Shown piece by piece: positions 10,500 to 20,059 of a DNA stretch of 64,000 nt. The stretch is taken from NCBI GenBank assembly GCA_001695595.3, contig MBPM02000001.1, forward strand, positions 930,001 through 994,000, given 5' to 3'. How positions within the stretch are numbered: the first letter of the stretch is position 1; every line of letters begins with the position of its first letter. A model generated the notes under the pieces. It worked only from the letters and a program-made list of their open reading frames with translations. It ran no database searches and was not told the DNA's origin. A program made the translations under genes and the position numbers. The stretch comes from Plasmopara viticola (Eukaryota > Oomycota > Peronosporomycetes > Peronosporales > Peronosporaceae).

Positions 10500-11829
10500 A
10501 GAATATTTTATATAGTGTGTTCTCTCGCATCCAGTGGACCCTTTCAATCTAGCCATCTATCTGTGAATAGGCAGAAAGTATTTAAGCAAACGGATCCCTA
10601 TAGGTTGAAATAGCGCTGGCCAAAACGCAGCTATGTTTATTATACACCGCTGTGTCCGAAAGGTCATGTCATTTATGTACCCAGTCCATAAGAGCCTTGA
10701 TGTTAGTTCCTTAGTCATACTGGCTGGAACAGGTGCCAGATGCACCACCTTGCTTAGACAGGACATGAGCATCACAATGCTTGTGCCTCCAGCAAGCCAA
10801 ACGCAAAGTCAAGGCTTATGACTTTCAAACAGTCCGCCGGTTTTTAAAGGCCCTGTAAAGGTACCGAGGGGCATGCCGCAGTTTTGTCCCTCCGGTAGAT
10901 CTCGCATTACTTGTCCACCCACTTGTACAAGCGTAGTCACCAATAGTATGTGGAGATGAATAATCGGTTTTTCTCGATCCAAATATCCGCCAACTAAGGC
11001 ATCCTGTACGTCAACAAATAAATTGTACGTTAGACCCTCGTCATTAAGCCAAGTCCACCAAATTTGCCCAAACCTCGTGAATATTGTCTACCCACTCGAA
11101 GCAATACAACTGCAATCGCAATCGAGAACGACCTTGGATTTTTTAGATAATGAAGTGCATTTAATAGCATAAATTGTCATCCGCTTTGTTCACTTAACTC
11201 ATTCGCTTTTCGAGTGACGCTTTAATCCTGCTGATGAGGGCCAACTCACAAAATTTTGGCCTGCGTAAAAGCGGGTCGACTAGCACGTGGACTTTGACCA
11301 GCTCGTATTCAGCGCAAAGTTATGCATTACAAAGAAGATAGCCATCTAGCCGTTATTCGGGACCACTATAGCGATTTAAACGCAAAACCCATGGATGCAT
11401 TGTATAAGTAGGTACTAAAGAGCTCAGCTTAGAAAATACATATCACAAGTATTATGTATAGCAGAAATCTTTTGTCATTAATGCGGTAGTTTTTTTAAGC
11501 CTCAACTTGGTTAAGCTGGAGCGAAATAGCTTACTAGTACTTATCTCTATTGAGGAAATCAGCGCGCAACCGATAGCGTAGTCAGGAGCGTCGCAAAGGG
11601 CCCACGACAATATTGACTTGTCCGGTACAACCAGGACTGGTGCTTGCCAAGTTTTATAATGCAAACAAATCATCCTAGTCCCGGTTCTCCTAGTTAGCGC
11701 TCTCAATGGATCAGACTTAAGCTTTGCGAGACTTGCATACGCAACACCATATTCTTGGATAGGCCTATGTCCTTTCTTAAACTCTTTTGCAACGTGGCGT
11801 AGGCCAAGTCGCATAGCGCTTTGGGGCAT
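10500..11829 (-). pseudogene. Decayed Ty3/gypsy polyprotein (RNase H and integrase)
   Basis: Reading on the minus strand, 11829-11452 gives an RNase H segment with APVLVVPDKS followed by DAPDYAIGCALI, the usual gypsy spacing. Continuing at 11310-11220 another frame gives AEYELVKVHVLVDPLLRRP, matching the end of that domain (normally a PG..N..ADALSRRP pattern). Further on, 10800-10557 gives MSCLSKVVHLAPVPASMT and then FWPALFQPIGIRLL, the catalytic core of a gypsy integrase. Frameshifts and stops separate the blocks, so the element is dead. No LTR pair was found. Confidence 0.75.
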
Positions 11830-14000
11830 CGACTACTAGTCGTCAATCTGACCGTGATAAGCATGCGTCGACGAGACGCTTCAAAAGGCATACACCCGGC
11901 AGTATGCACGCGTCTTGGTCAGCCGCACAGATTTTTATTTTTTGACGCGCTTTCACGTCTTATTTCTGTAAATCACAAGCGCAATCGTCACTTCAATCAT
12001 CCGACTATGCAGTCGACCAAATTAGGGGCTACACAGGCCTTTCTTTGAATGGCTGCATATATACCAAAATAGTCATTAGTCTGGGCCAGCCACGATATCA
12101 GCAAATATCTACAGCTGACAGCAGTATTGTGCTTTATTGAAAATTTGCTATAATTGATAATGTATTAACTCAATTTTTTCACCGGTCCTGGCTTTGCTAA
12201 ATTACATGCGTGATGGCTACAAGCACCAACTGTTACTGCGTCGAAGTGTTAGAAAAATCGCTGTTGTACATCTCAAGCTCACAAATTGTGTAAACTGCAA
12301 ACCACGACACTGACCAAAATTCTGAAAAAGTGTTGTGTAAGAGCATTCGAACGAAGCAAGACACATCAAAACCTGACTTTTGACGTAGATTTCTCAAAGC
12401 AATGGCTCTTTACTTCTTGTCTTTGTAGAGAGGGACAACGAGGGTGTGCTCATATCCGGAGGGAATGACTCATGATTCATCATTTTCGTATAAATTTATG
12501 ATTTAATTGCACGTGTTAATATAATAATATCCAGCCTAGCTACATACATTGAGGTATCGCTGTCGAGAAGGCTTCGAAATTCAAGTATGAATAGTTCACT
12601 GTGCTGGCTATTGGCATTTTTTGAGCATTTCGGAACTTCAAGTATTTACAGTGAAAGAACCCGCTCATTTGCCGGGTTGCGAGAGAAAACATTTACTGTG
12701 GCAGTCCTTTTAAGCGAGTAAAGAGTTCAGAGGGTTGTATAAGTATTTGGTTACCGCATTGTACAAAAACATGTACTAAGTTTAATCAGCTCGTTAGTAC
12801 GAATATGCTTTGTACGGGTTTCAATAAGTGCAGCAGTGTAGCAGCAAATATGGAATCAGAATCTTACGACATCGACGCATTGCAATAGTTTTGGGGCTGA
12901 GTGGTGAGGCAATTTAGAAAAATAAGTAATGCTTCAGATGCGGTAGAATGCTGACAGATGAAGGTAAAGCCCCCAAAACATATATTAAGTGAGGTGATGC
13001 ACTTCAAATTGATCTCATATCAGTATAAAGAGATTGGGTATTGACGAATAAGCCAAACTGACGGTTTGGAAAATTCAGAGTCTCGATGGCAGACGTAGAT
13101 GTTGTCATGCTACATACACCAAACGAACAAGTTATGCGTTCATCCGGGCTCATTTATTATGGTTTGCAGCTTGGCTTTGGCTCGGGTAGACCATAGGGCA
13201 GCGGCTTTATTCTGGTGATCCCAAAAGGCGCGCATCATCTCTTTGCTGCGTCTATTCGACTTTGTATTGCTCATCTTATTTGGGCAAAAAGCTAGTAGAT
13301 ATAATTTGTTGTGATAAGCCACGACGCCTTAAAGCATTTTTCACTATCTTGGTGCTAAATTTTGCAGTCTCGCTTTACGTATCTACTTTCTCCACACGCT
13401 GTGAGAGGTTGTGCGTCTGACATTCTATTCGCCTCTTTAGAGTCATCGCCCTTAGCAAGAGTGCAAGACATCACTGTTCTATATCTCTATATATGCTCCG
13501 TCGCAAACCCAAATGCTTACAGACAAATCAGCACGAACTATCTACCCACAGCCGAATGCTGTTCCAATCAGGACACCTTTTTCTCTAAAGAAAGCATCAT
13601 CCTCAATATAAGGTAGCCGATTACTTAAGTATTGCCATGGTAGGGTCACGGACAACGATGGCAAGCCAAAAGCCGCCATTTCTATTGTTAATGTGTCAAT
13701 TGTGCCACGCGAAGGACAGGTTAAGTCCCCTATGAGGCGACCCTCTTATATTACTAGGAACATGCGCTCTAGCGTTCCGCAGCACAGGATGAGAAGTCAA
13801 CGGGATCCCAAAGTGTCTCGTACAGAGAGGCGTACAGGAAAATAAACGATCTTTTGATGAATTTAAAAAGGTCAAAGTGTGCGACCAATTGCAACTTGAA
13901 GATTTCGTACTTGTGGTTTAATCAGGCCTGAACTACTTTTCAGCATACCGCAAAGGTGGCAGTATGCTTATCTGTATCAGCCAACTACCGGTGCGGAGCC

Positions 14001-14927
14001 ATGACTCTGCGTCGCAATGGTGCCCGCATTCGCCGGGCCCTCGAGTATTGCGACCTTGCCGAGCATGCCCAGAAACTGCTCCACTGCTCTCCACCACTGC
14101 GAGTGCTTGGACTAGACGTTAACACGAACAGCACGGGGTTCGCTATCGTGACAGAACGTGGCCGCGTGTGCCGATGGGGTCACATCCCCACGGCCCACTT
14201 TGCCAGCTCTGACGTGATGCGGATTGGCGGTGCCATCGACGATTTCCTAGCCACGGTTCAAGCCGCAGAACTACAGCATCAAGCGGATGCGCATTGGATC
14301 GTAGGGATTGAAGCGTTCATGCGAATGTTTCGCTCGGGTCGTCACCACAACGCCGGTATGTTTCAGCTGGCGCAGCTCAATGGCATCGTGTCCTTTGCGT
14401 GTTGGAAGCGCTTTAATGTAATGCCGCTTCACACGCACCCGTCAGCTGCACGTCATTTCTTCAAGCTGTGTGCTTCCACACCAAAGGGCCAGAATGGCTC
14501 CATCAAGCATTCGGTCATGACCTTTTTGCAACATCAGGAGCCTACGCTCACCCAAGCAGCACGTTGTGACGCGACGTCAAGCCGTGCCTTGCCCAGCTTT
14601 GAGCGAATGCGAAGTGGAGCACTCGCTGACTCGGCCTTTGACATTGCCGATGCTTACGTGATTGCATCGTACACGCGGTGTGTGCACTTCAAGTCGCAGC
14701 TTCAAGCACACCAGCCGCAAGTTGCCAAGACCTTTGCGCGTCACTACCTTGAGCTGACGCACAAAGCTGCGGCCAAGACCAAGAAGAAATCGGACGAGAT
14801 GGACAGGTTAGAGACGATGAACGAATTAGAAAAGGAGGCGTATACGCAAGAATTGTATGCGTATGGTCTCGAAAAGTGGTTGAAAGACCACAACGGAGTT
14901 TTTAAGCCTCTGGATGAGGGACAATAA
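14001..14927 (+). CDS. RuvC/MOC1-like RNase H-fold nuclease, putative organellar Holliday-junction resolvase
   Basis: 308 residues from the ATG at 14001; an ATG at 13956 would add 15. The preferred start gives an Arg-rich N-terminus (MTLRRNGARIRRALEY) like a mitochondrial presequence. The catalytic pattern of the RuvC branch of the RNase H fold is present in order: Asp39 in VLGLDVNTNSTGFAIV, Glu104 in GIEAFM, and Asp214/Asp217 in DIADAYVIASYTRC, which parallels the D..DALAIA motif of RuvC. Between them lies QLAQLNGIVSFACW, the helix typical of RuvC and MOC1. Such enzymes cut four-way DNA junctions in organelles and bacteria. The C-terminal 60 residues are a charged, Lys-rich helical extension. 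The gene is tail-to-tail with the CPSase gene (72 bp between stops). The fold and catalytic residues are seen; the substrate and location are inferred. Confidence 0.75.
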   Translation: MTLRRNGARIRRALEYCDLAEHAQKLLHCSPPLRVLGLDVNTNSTGFAIVTERGRVCRWGHIPTAHFASSDVMRIGGAIDDFLATVQAAELQHQADAHWIVGIEAFMRMFRSGRHHNAGMFQLAQLNGIVSFACWKRFNVMPLHTHPSAARHFFKLCASTPKGQNGSIKHSVMTFLQHQEPTLTQAARCDATSSRALPSFERMRSGALADSAFDIADAYVIASYTRCVHFKSQLQAHQPQVAKTFARHYLELTHKAAAKTKKKSDEMDRLETMNELEKEAYTQELYAYGLEKWLKDHNGVFKPLDEGQ

Positions 14928-14999
14928 GGACACGCGTGAGTACGGAACACTAGTCAGGTTGATAAGTTGCTTTCCACGTTAGTTTTGAAACGGGTGCAT

Positions 15000-17900
15000 T
15001 TAATGGAACTCGTGCACGTCCGTCCACGCATCCTCTTCCTTCTCACGCTTGTAGTAGTCAAATAGACTGGCCGGCTCAAGGCCCAGCATTGGCTTATACT
15101 TGTGGATGGCCATGGCCTCGACAAAGAGCTGGACAAGACTTATGTTCGTCAACAACGGGATGGAAAAATCCACGGCTGTGCGACGAATCTGGTAGTTGTT
15201 TTCACTCTGTAGGCTCTGATGATTCGGCAAGTTCACGACGAGATCAATCTTGCCATTTTTGATCAGATTGAGCGCATTGGTGTCACTGTTGCTATCGCCA
15301 TCGGATGGAAAGTCGACTTTTGTAGACGGAATGGCGTACTTTTTCAAATACGCATGCGTCTTTTCAGTCGTGTACAAGTGGTAGCCCAGCTCGTGCATCT
15401 TGTACGCTGCATGGACAAACTCTTCAGAGAATCTATCCTGCATTGACAAAAGAATGTTCTTGTTTGGGAGCTTAAAGTTGGACGAGATGAGCGCTTTCAA
15501 AAATGCCTCGTGACGATTCTTTCCAAAGCAAGCGACCTCGCCTGTCGACGCCATCTCGACGCCCAGCAGAGGATCAGCTCCACCCAAACGAGTGTACGAG
15601 AACATGGGGGCCTTGATGCCGACAAAGCCCTCGGGACGTTTGGGGCCATCGAGCGGAGGGAGATTGTCATTCTCCGTTGACTCCCCAACCATCACCTTTG
15701 TGGCAGCATTGATAAAGTCGGCACCAGTCGTTTTCGACACGAACGGGAACGAACGCGAGGCCCGCAAATTACATTCGATAACGCTCACATCTGCCCCCTT
15801 GGCCAAAAATTGTGCGTTAAACGGACCCGAAATATTCAGCGCTTTGGCAATCTTTTCAGCGTTGCGCTTAATTTGGTTCGTGTAGAACGAGCTGGCCTCC
15901 ACGGGCGGTAACACCAATGTGGCATCACCACTGTGCACGCCAGCATTTTCGACGTGCTCGGAAATGGCAGCGGCAATGACCTTGCCGTCCTTGGCCACTG
16001 CATCGAGCTCTAGCTCTTTAGCACCCTCTACGAACTTGGTGATCACAACGGGATGATCAGCAGACACAGCAACGGCCTGATTTAGTACATTATCCAGCTC
16101 CTTGAACGTGTAGGCAACGTTCATTGCCGCCCCACTGAGTACGTATGACGGACGTACAAGCACGGGGTACCCAACACGCTCGGCGAACTTGCGAGCATCC
16201 TCGTGGCTTGTCAGCTCTTTCCACGCAGGTTGGGGCACACCGGCCTTGTCCATCAGCTTGGAGAATTTGTATCGATCCTCAGCGCTATCAATCATCGTTG
16301 GATGCGTGCCTAGAATCTGAACACCAGCCTTGTGCAGGGGCAGTGCAAGGTTGTTTGGGATTTGGCCACCGACGGACACGACGACACCTTGGACGCCCTC
16401 ACGATCATTGACATCCATCACGCGCTCCTTTGAGAGCTCTTCAAAGTACAATTGGTCACACTCGTCATAGTCCGTGCTCACCGTCTCTGGGTTGTAATTC
16501 AGCATCACAGCACGGTAACCAAGTTTGCGCAGTGTACGAATGCAACTCACAGCGCACCAGTCAAACTCGACAGAACTACCAATTCGATAAGCACCGCTGC
16601 CCAATACCATCACACCGTCATTCGGGTCTTGAGCAGGGACATCGTGCTCGGTACCATTGTATGTCATGTAGAGGTAATTCGTTTGCGCTGGATACTCGGC
16701 CGCCAACGTATCAATTTGCTTTACAGCTGGTACAATCCCAAGCTCCTTGCGCTTCGCACGCACTTCATCGTCCGTACAACTGAACATACGAGCAAGCTGA
16801 CGGTCTGAAAACCCAAGCTTCTTGGCCTCGGCAATCTCCTCAGCACTCACGTTGTCCAACTTCTTTCCAGTCAGATTTACATCGCAGTCGCAAATAGCCT
16901 GTAGACGACTGAGGAACCATGTGTCGATTTTTGTAATCTCGTGCACTTGTTCAATCGACAATTGTCCAGTCTTTAAAGCTTGTGCGATCTGGTAAATTCG
17001 ACGATCCGTTGGTTTACCAAGCGCCTTGACAAGCTCTTCCTGTGACAATTCATTGTAGCGCGGCTCAAAGCCCTCATTGGAAGGTTCAACCATGCGTAAA
17101 GCTTTTTGAATGGCTTCTTCAAACGTACGGGCAATGGACATGACCTCCCCGACACTTTTCATCGAAGACCCAATCTCCGTGCTGACATGGTCAAACTTGG
17201 CGAGATCCCAACGTGGCAACTTAGCCACACAATAGTCCAGTGACGGCTCAAAGCAAGCAGTTGTGCACTTGGTCACTGAATTTTGCAGATCGGGCAGATT
17301 AATACCCAGCGCAAGCTTGGCAGCTACAAATGCGAGCGGATAGCCCGTTGCTTTGGAGGCTAGCGCACTGGAACGCGATAGACGCGCATTCACTTCGATT
17401 ATACAATACTCTTCTGATTCTGGGTTCAAAGCGTACTGGATGTTGCACTCCCCGACAATTCCAAGATGACGCACGACTTTCACGGCAGTCTCACGCAACA
17501 TGTGGTACTCGCGGTTTGACAGCGTCTGCGAAGGCGCAATTACAATCGATTCGCCAGTGTGGATGCCGAGCGGATCAAAATTTTCCATGTTGCACACTGT
17601 TAGACAATTGTTGGCAGCATCACGCACGACTTCGTACTCGACTTCTTTCCATCCTTTCATGGAGCGCTCAACTAAAATTTGAGGACTGCCAGAGAATGCT
17701 TGCTTTGCCATTGTGCGCAAATGAGCTTCGTCTTCACAGATACCAGAGCCCAAACCACCGAGTGCAAACGCAGATCGAATCATGACAGGAAACCCAATGC
17801 GATAAGCTGCTTGGACCGCATCCTCGACCGACCCGACAGCTTCACTCTGTGCAATCTTTTCATTAATCTCGGCCAACTTGCCATTAAACAACTCACGGTC

Positions 17901-19541
17901 CTCCGTGTAGTTAATCACATCAATTTGAGTACCGAGCACTTGCAAGCCATACTTTTTCAATATTCCGCGTTTCTCTAGCTCCACACCGCAATTTAGTGCA
18001 GTCTGACCACCCATCGAAATTAAAATTCCATCCGGACGCTCACGTTTAATCACTTGCTCGACAAAATCCACATTGACTGGAAGGTAGTACACACTGCTCG
18101 CTTGTGCTTCACTTGAGCGATCAATATTCGTCTGTACTGATGCAATGTTTGGATTGATTAAGACTGTCTCGATATTTTCCTCCTTTAATGCCTTGATAGC
18201 TTGCGAGCCAGAATAGTCAAACTCACCAGCTTGACCAATAGAGAGACCACCCGATCCGAGCACTAGCACTTTCTTCACTTGTGGACGCTCAAGATGAGGA
18301 CGTTGCACCAAACTCTTGATCGCCCCCTTCTCCTTGTTGCGCACGGCATCGAGGAATGTGTCGAAGAGAAAGTCCGTATCGGTAGGTCCACCTGCGTGCT
18401 CTGGATGAAATTGGGCCGTAAAGTAAGGCTTTGACTTGTGGATAATCCCCTCGTTCGTGCCGTCGTTTAGATTTACAAACAATTCATCCCAATCACTCGG
18501 TAAAGTCTTGCCATCGACAGCAAAGCCGTGGTTCTGAGCAGTAATGTAACTCTGTCCCGTCTTGAGATTCAGCACAGGTTGGTTCTGCCCACGGTTGCCA
18601 AACGGGAGCTTGTACGTACTAGCACCTGCAGCGAGACTGAGGAGCTGGTTTCCAAGACAAATGCCAAAAATTGGCTTGACGTTGTCTCCCTGTAACGCCA
18701 AGGCCTTTTGGAGCTGACGAGTCGTCTCTTTCATTATGGCTGGATCCCCGGGTCCGTTCGAGATAAAGAGTCCATCGTACCATTCGATTTCCGAGGAAAG
18801 ATCGTGGTTCCACGGGACGCGTTTGACTTCCGCGCCACGTTTCACGAGTTCTCGAATGATGTTGTACTTGATGCCACAATCCACAGCGAGAATTTTGAGT
18901 GGATTGCCCTTGCCATACGTCACGACCTGCTTCGTTGAGACGAGCGACGCTAGATTGGCCTCATTGACATCCACGAGCTTGGGCTTGTCACACCCCTCGA
19001 CAATGATGCGGCCGGCCATGGCCCCATGCGCACGGATCTTTTTCGTAATTGCACGGGTATCGATGCCAGCAATCCCAGGAATGCCTTCGCTTGCAAGCCA
19101 TTCCGACAGGGATTGCGCGGCATTCCAGTGGCTATAGTGAGTCGAATAGTCTTGTACAATCATTCCGGCCGCATGGATGCGGTCGGACTCAATGTACTTG
19201 AGTAGCTGATACTCGTCCAAAGCTTTCGTGTCGGGGACGCCATAGTTGCCAATCATTGGATACGTCATGTTAAGGATCTGGCCCTTGAACGACGGATCCG
19301 TTAAGGCTTCGGGGTACCCGACCATTCCCGTGGTGAAAACGACTTCGCCCGCCATGGATTTCTTGGCCCCAAACGAGACGCCGTGGAAACGCGTCCCGTC
19401 CTCAAATTCGAGCACGGCACGCGTGTCCAAGCGCGGCACATGGCGACGATCGACCTTTTCACGCGCGGGCACGAGCCATCGCGTTCCACTGGCCTTGTGC
19501 AGCGGAACACGACGCTTGATTGCGTGTGAGAGGCGAAACAT
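15000..19541 (-). CDS. Carbamoyl-phosphate synthase, glutamine-hydrolysing, single chain
   Basis: 1513 residues, one exon. It makes carbamoyl phosphate from glutamine (or ammonia), bicarbonate and two ATP, the first step of pyrimidine synthesis or the arginine/urea route. Residues 1-35 are basic and Ser/Thr-containing, like a mitochondrial presequence. The amidotransferase half (about 40-400) keeps the full triad: Cys295 in IFGICLGNQL, and His379 and Glu381 in FHPEH. The synthetase then has two homologous ATP-grasp halves, starting near residue 425 (VLVLGSGGLSIGQAGEFDYS) and 985 (VMVLGSGAYRIGSSVEFDW). An allosteric MGS-type domain occupies about 1380-1500. There is no fused aspartate transcarbamylase or dihydroorotase, so this is not an animal CAD protein; it has the layout of CPS1 but with an intact glutaminase. 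The gene is unusually long for an uninterrupted reading frame. Confidence 0.97.
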   Translation of the reverse strand: MFRLSHAIKRRVPLHKASGTRWLVPAREKVDRRHVPRLDTRAVLEFEDGTRFHGVSFGAKKSMAGEVVFTTGMVGYPEALTDPSFKGQILNMTYPMIGNYGVPDTKALDEYQLLKYIESDRIHAAGMIVQDYSTHYSHWNAAQSLSEWLASEGIPGIAGIDTRAITKKIRAHGAMAGRIIVEGCDKPKLVDVNEANLASLVSTKQVVTYGKGNPLKILAVDCGIKYNIIRELVKRGAEVKRVPWNHDLSSEIEWYDGLFISNGPGDPAIMKETTRQLQKALALQGDNVKPIFGICLGNQLLSLAAGASTYKLPFGNRGQNQPVLNLKTGQSYITAQNHGFAVDGKTLPSDWDELFVNLNDGTNEGIIHKSKPYFTAQFHPEHAGGPTDTDFLFDTFLDAVRNKEKGAIKSLVQRPHLERPQVKKVLVLGSGGLSIGQAGEFDYSGSQAIKALKEENIETVLINPNIASVQTNIDRSSEAQASSVYYLPVNVDFVEQVIKRERPDGILISMGGQTALNCGVELEKRGILKKYGLQVLGTQIDVINYTEDRELFNGKLAEINEKIAQSEAVGSVEDAVQAAYRIGFPVMIRSAFALGGLGSGICEDEAHLRTMAKQAFSGSPQILVERSMKGWKEVEYEVVRDAANNCLTVCNMENFDPLGIHTGESIVIAPSQTLSNREYHMLRETAVKVVRHLGIVGECNIQYALNPESEEYCIIEVNARLSRSSALASKATGYPLAFVAAKLALGINLPDLQNSVTKCTTACFEPSLDYCVAKLPRWDLAKFDHVSTEIGSSMKSVGEVMSIARTFEEAIQKALRMVEPSNEGFEPRYNELSQEELVKALGKPTDRRIYQIAQALKTGQLSIEQVHEITKIDTWFLSRLQAICDCDVNLTGKKLDNVSAEEIAEAKKLGFSDRQLARMFSCTDDEVRAKRKELGIVPAVKQIDTLAAEYPAQTNYLYMTYNGTEHDVPAQDPNDGVMVLGSGAYRIGSSVEFDWCAVSCIRTLRKLGYRAVMLNYNPETVSTDYDECDQLYFEELSKERVMDVNDREGVQGVVVSVGGQIPNNLALPLHKAGVQILGTHPTMIDSAEDRYKFSKLMDKAGVPQPAWKELTSHEDARKFAERVGYPVLVRPSYVLSGAAMNVAYTFKELDNVLNQAVAVSADHPVVITKFVEGAKELELDAVAKDGKVIAAAISEHVENAGVHSGDATLVLPPVEASSFYTNQIKRNAEKIAKALNISGPFNAQFLAKGADVSVIECNLRASRSFPFVSKTTGADFINAATKVMVGESTENDNLPPLDGPKRPEGFVGIKAPMFSYTRLGGADPLLGVEMASTGEVACFGKNRHEAFLKALISSNFKLPNKNILLSMQDRFSEEFVHAAYKMHELGYHLYTTEKTHAYLKKYAIPSTKVDFPSDGDSNSDTNALNLIKNGKIDLVVNLPNHQSLQSENNYQIRRTAVDFSIPLLTNISLVQLFVEAMAIHKYKPMLGLEPASLFDYYKREKEEDAWTDVHEFH

Positions 19542-19581
19542 ATGGAAGGGGGCGGGCTAAGGGAGAGCAGGAGAGCCGCAA

Positions 19582-19600
19582 CTTTGAATGGAAAGTGATG
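19582..19600 (-). promoter_or_regulatory. Candidate oomycete initiator/FPR element of the CPSase gene
   Basis: On the minus strand, about 40-60 bases before the CPSase ATG, the sequence CATCACTTTCCATTCAAAG resembles the oomycete core promoter, in which a TCA-type initiator is followed by a CA-TTT flanking element. The position is right for a short 5' UTR. This is pattern resemblance only. Confidence 0.4.
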
Positions 19601-19964
19601 GTCGGATTCCCTTTGACACAAGATCGCAAAGGGATGGAGACAAAATTTGATGCGGGATCTCGCTTGAAGTGAAGGTCCACGCGTATAATTCAAGCGACTA
19701 TCGCCAAAATTGTCAATAGGCAATGTCAAGTATGAGACTTGGATTGTGATTGAGACAGTACCAAGAGAGCTCGTGATCGACCGGCTCACAATGTCATTGG
19801 TTAATTATCGAATTGTACACACGTTGCAACAAGATAAGTGGGACGGAATCTCGTTGATTGCTATTGCTTATTGGTTACACCGAAAAATGACTGTACGCAA
19901 GGCAAGAATTTATCAGATTGTGCACGTTTAGGAAAAGTGTCAAATTATGCAAAGCATTCTGTTC

Positions 19965-20059
19965 GATGGTCTGCACAATAATATAATATTTCATTGTTTA
20001 ACGATGAAGTTGATGGTCTGCACAAAAATACTAATACTTTATTGTTTGACGATGAAGTT
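19965..20059. repeat. Diverged 47-bp tandem duplication
   Basis: Two adjacent units begin GATGGTCTGCACAA and end with CGATGAAGTT; the second starts at 20012. They differ at several positions, so this duplication is older than the one at 9828. Confidence 0.75.

Larger units (their letters stand above)
7451..13955. other. Gene desert 1 with decayed retroelements
   Basis: About 6.5 kb of A+T-rich DNA with no intact gene. The right half contains Ty3/gypsy polyprotein fragments (listed separately). At 9300-10000 several plus-strand frames are open for 30-60 codons but interrupted by stops, so they look like an old coding fragment whose identity I cannot read. A 29-base exact tandem duplication lies at 9828-9885. 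No RNA gene was seen. Confidence 0.6.
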
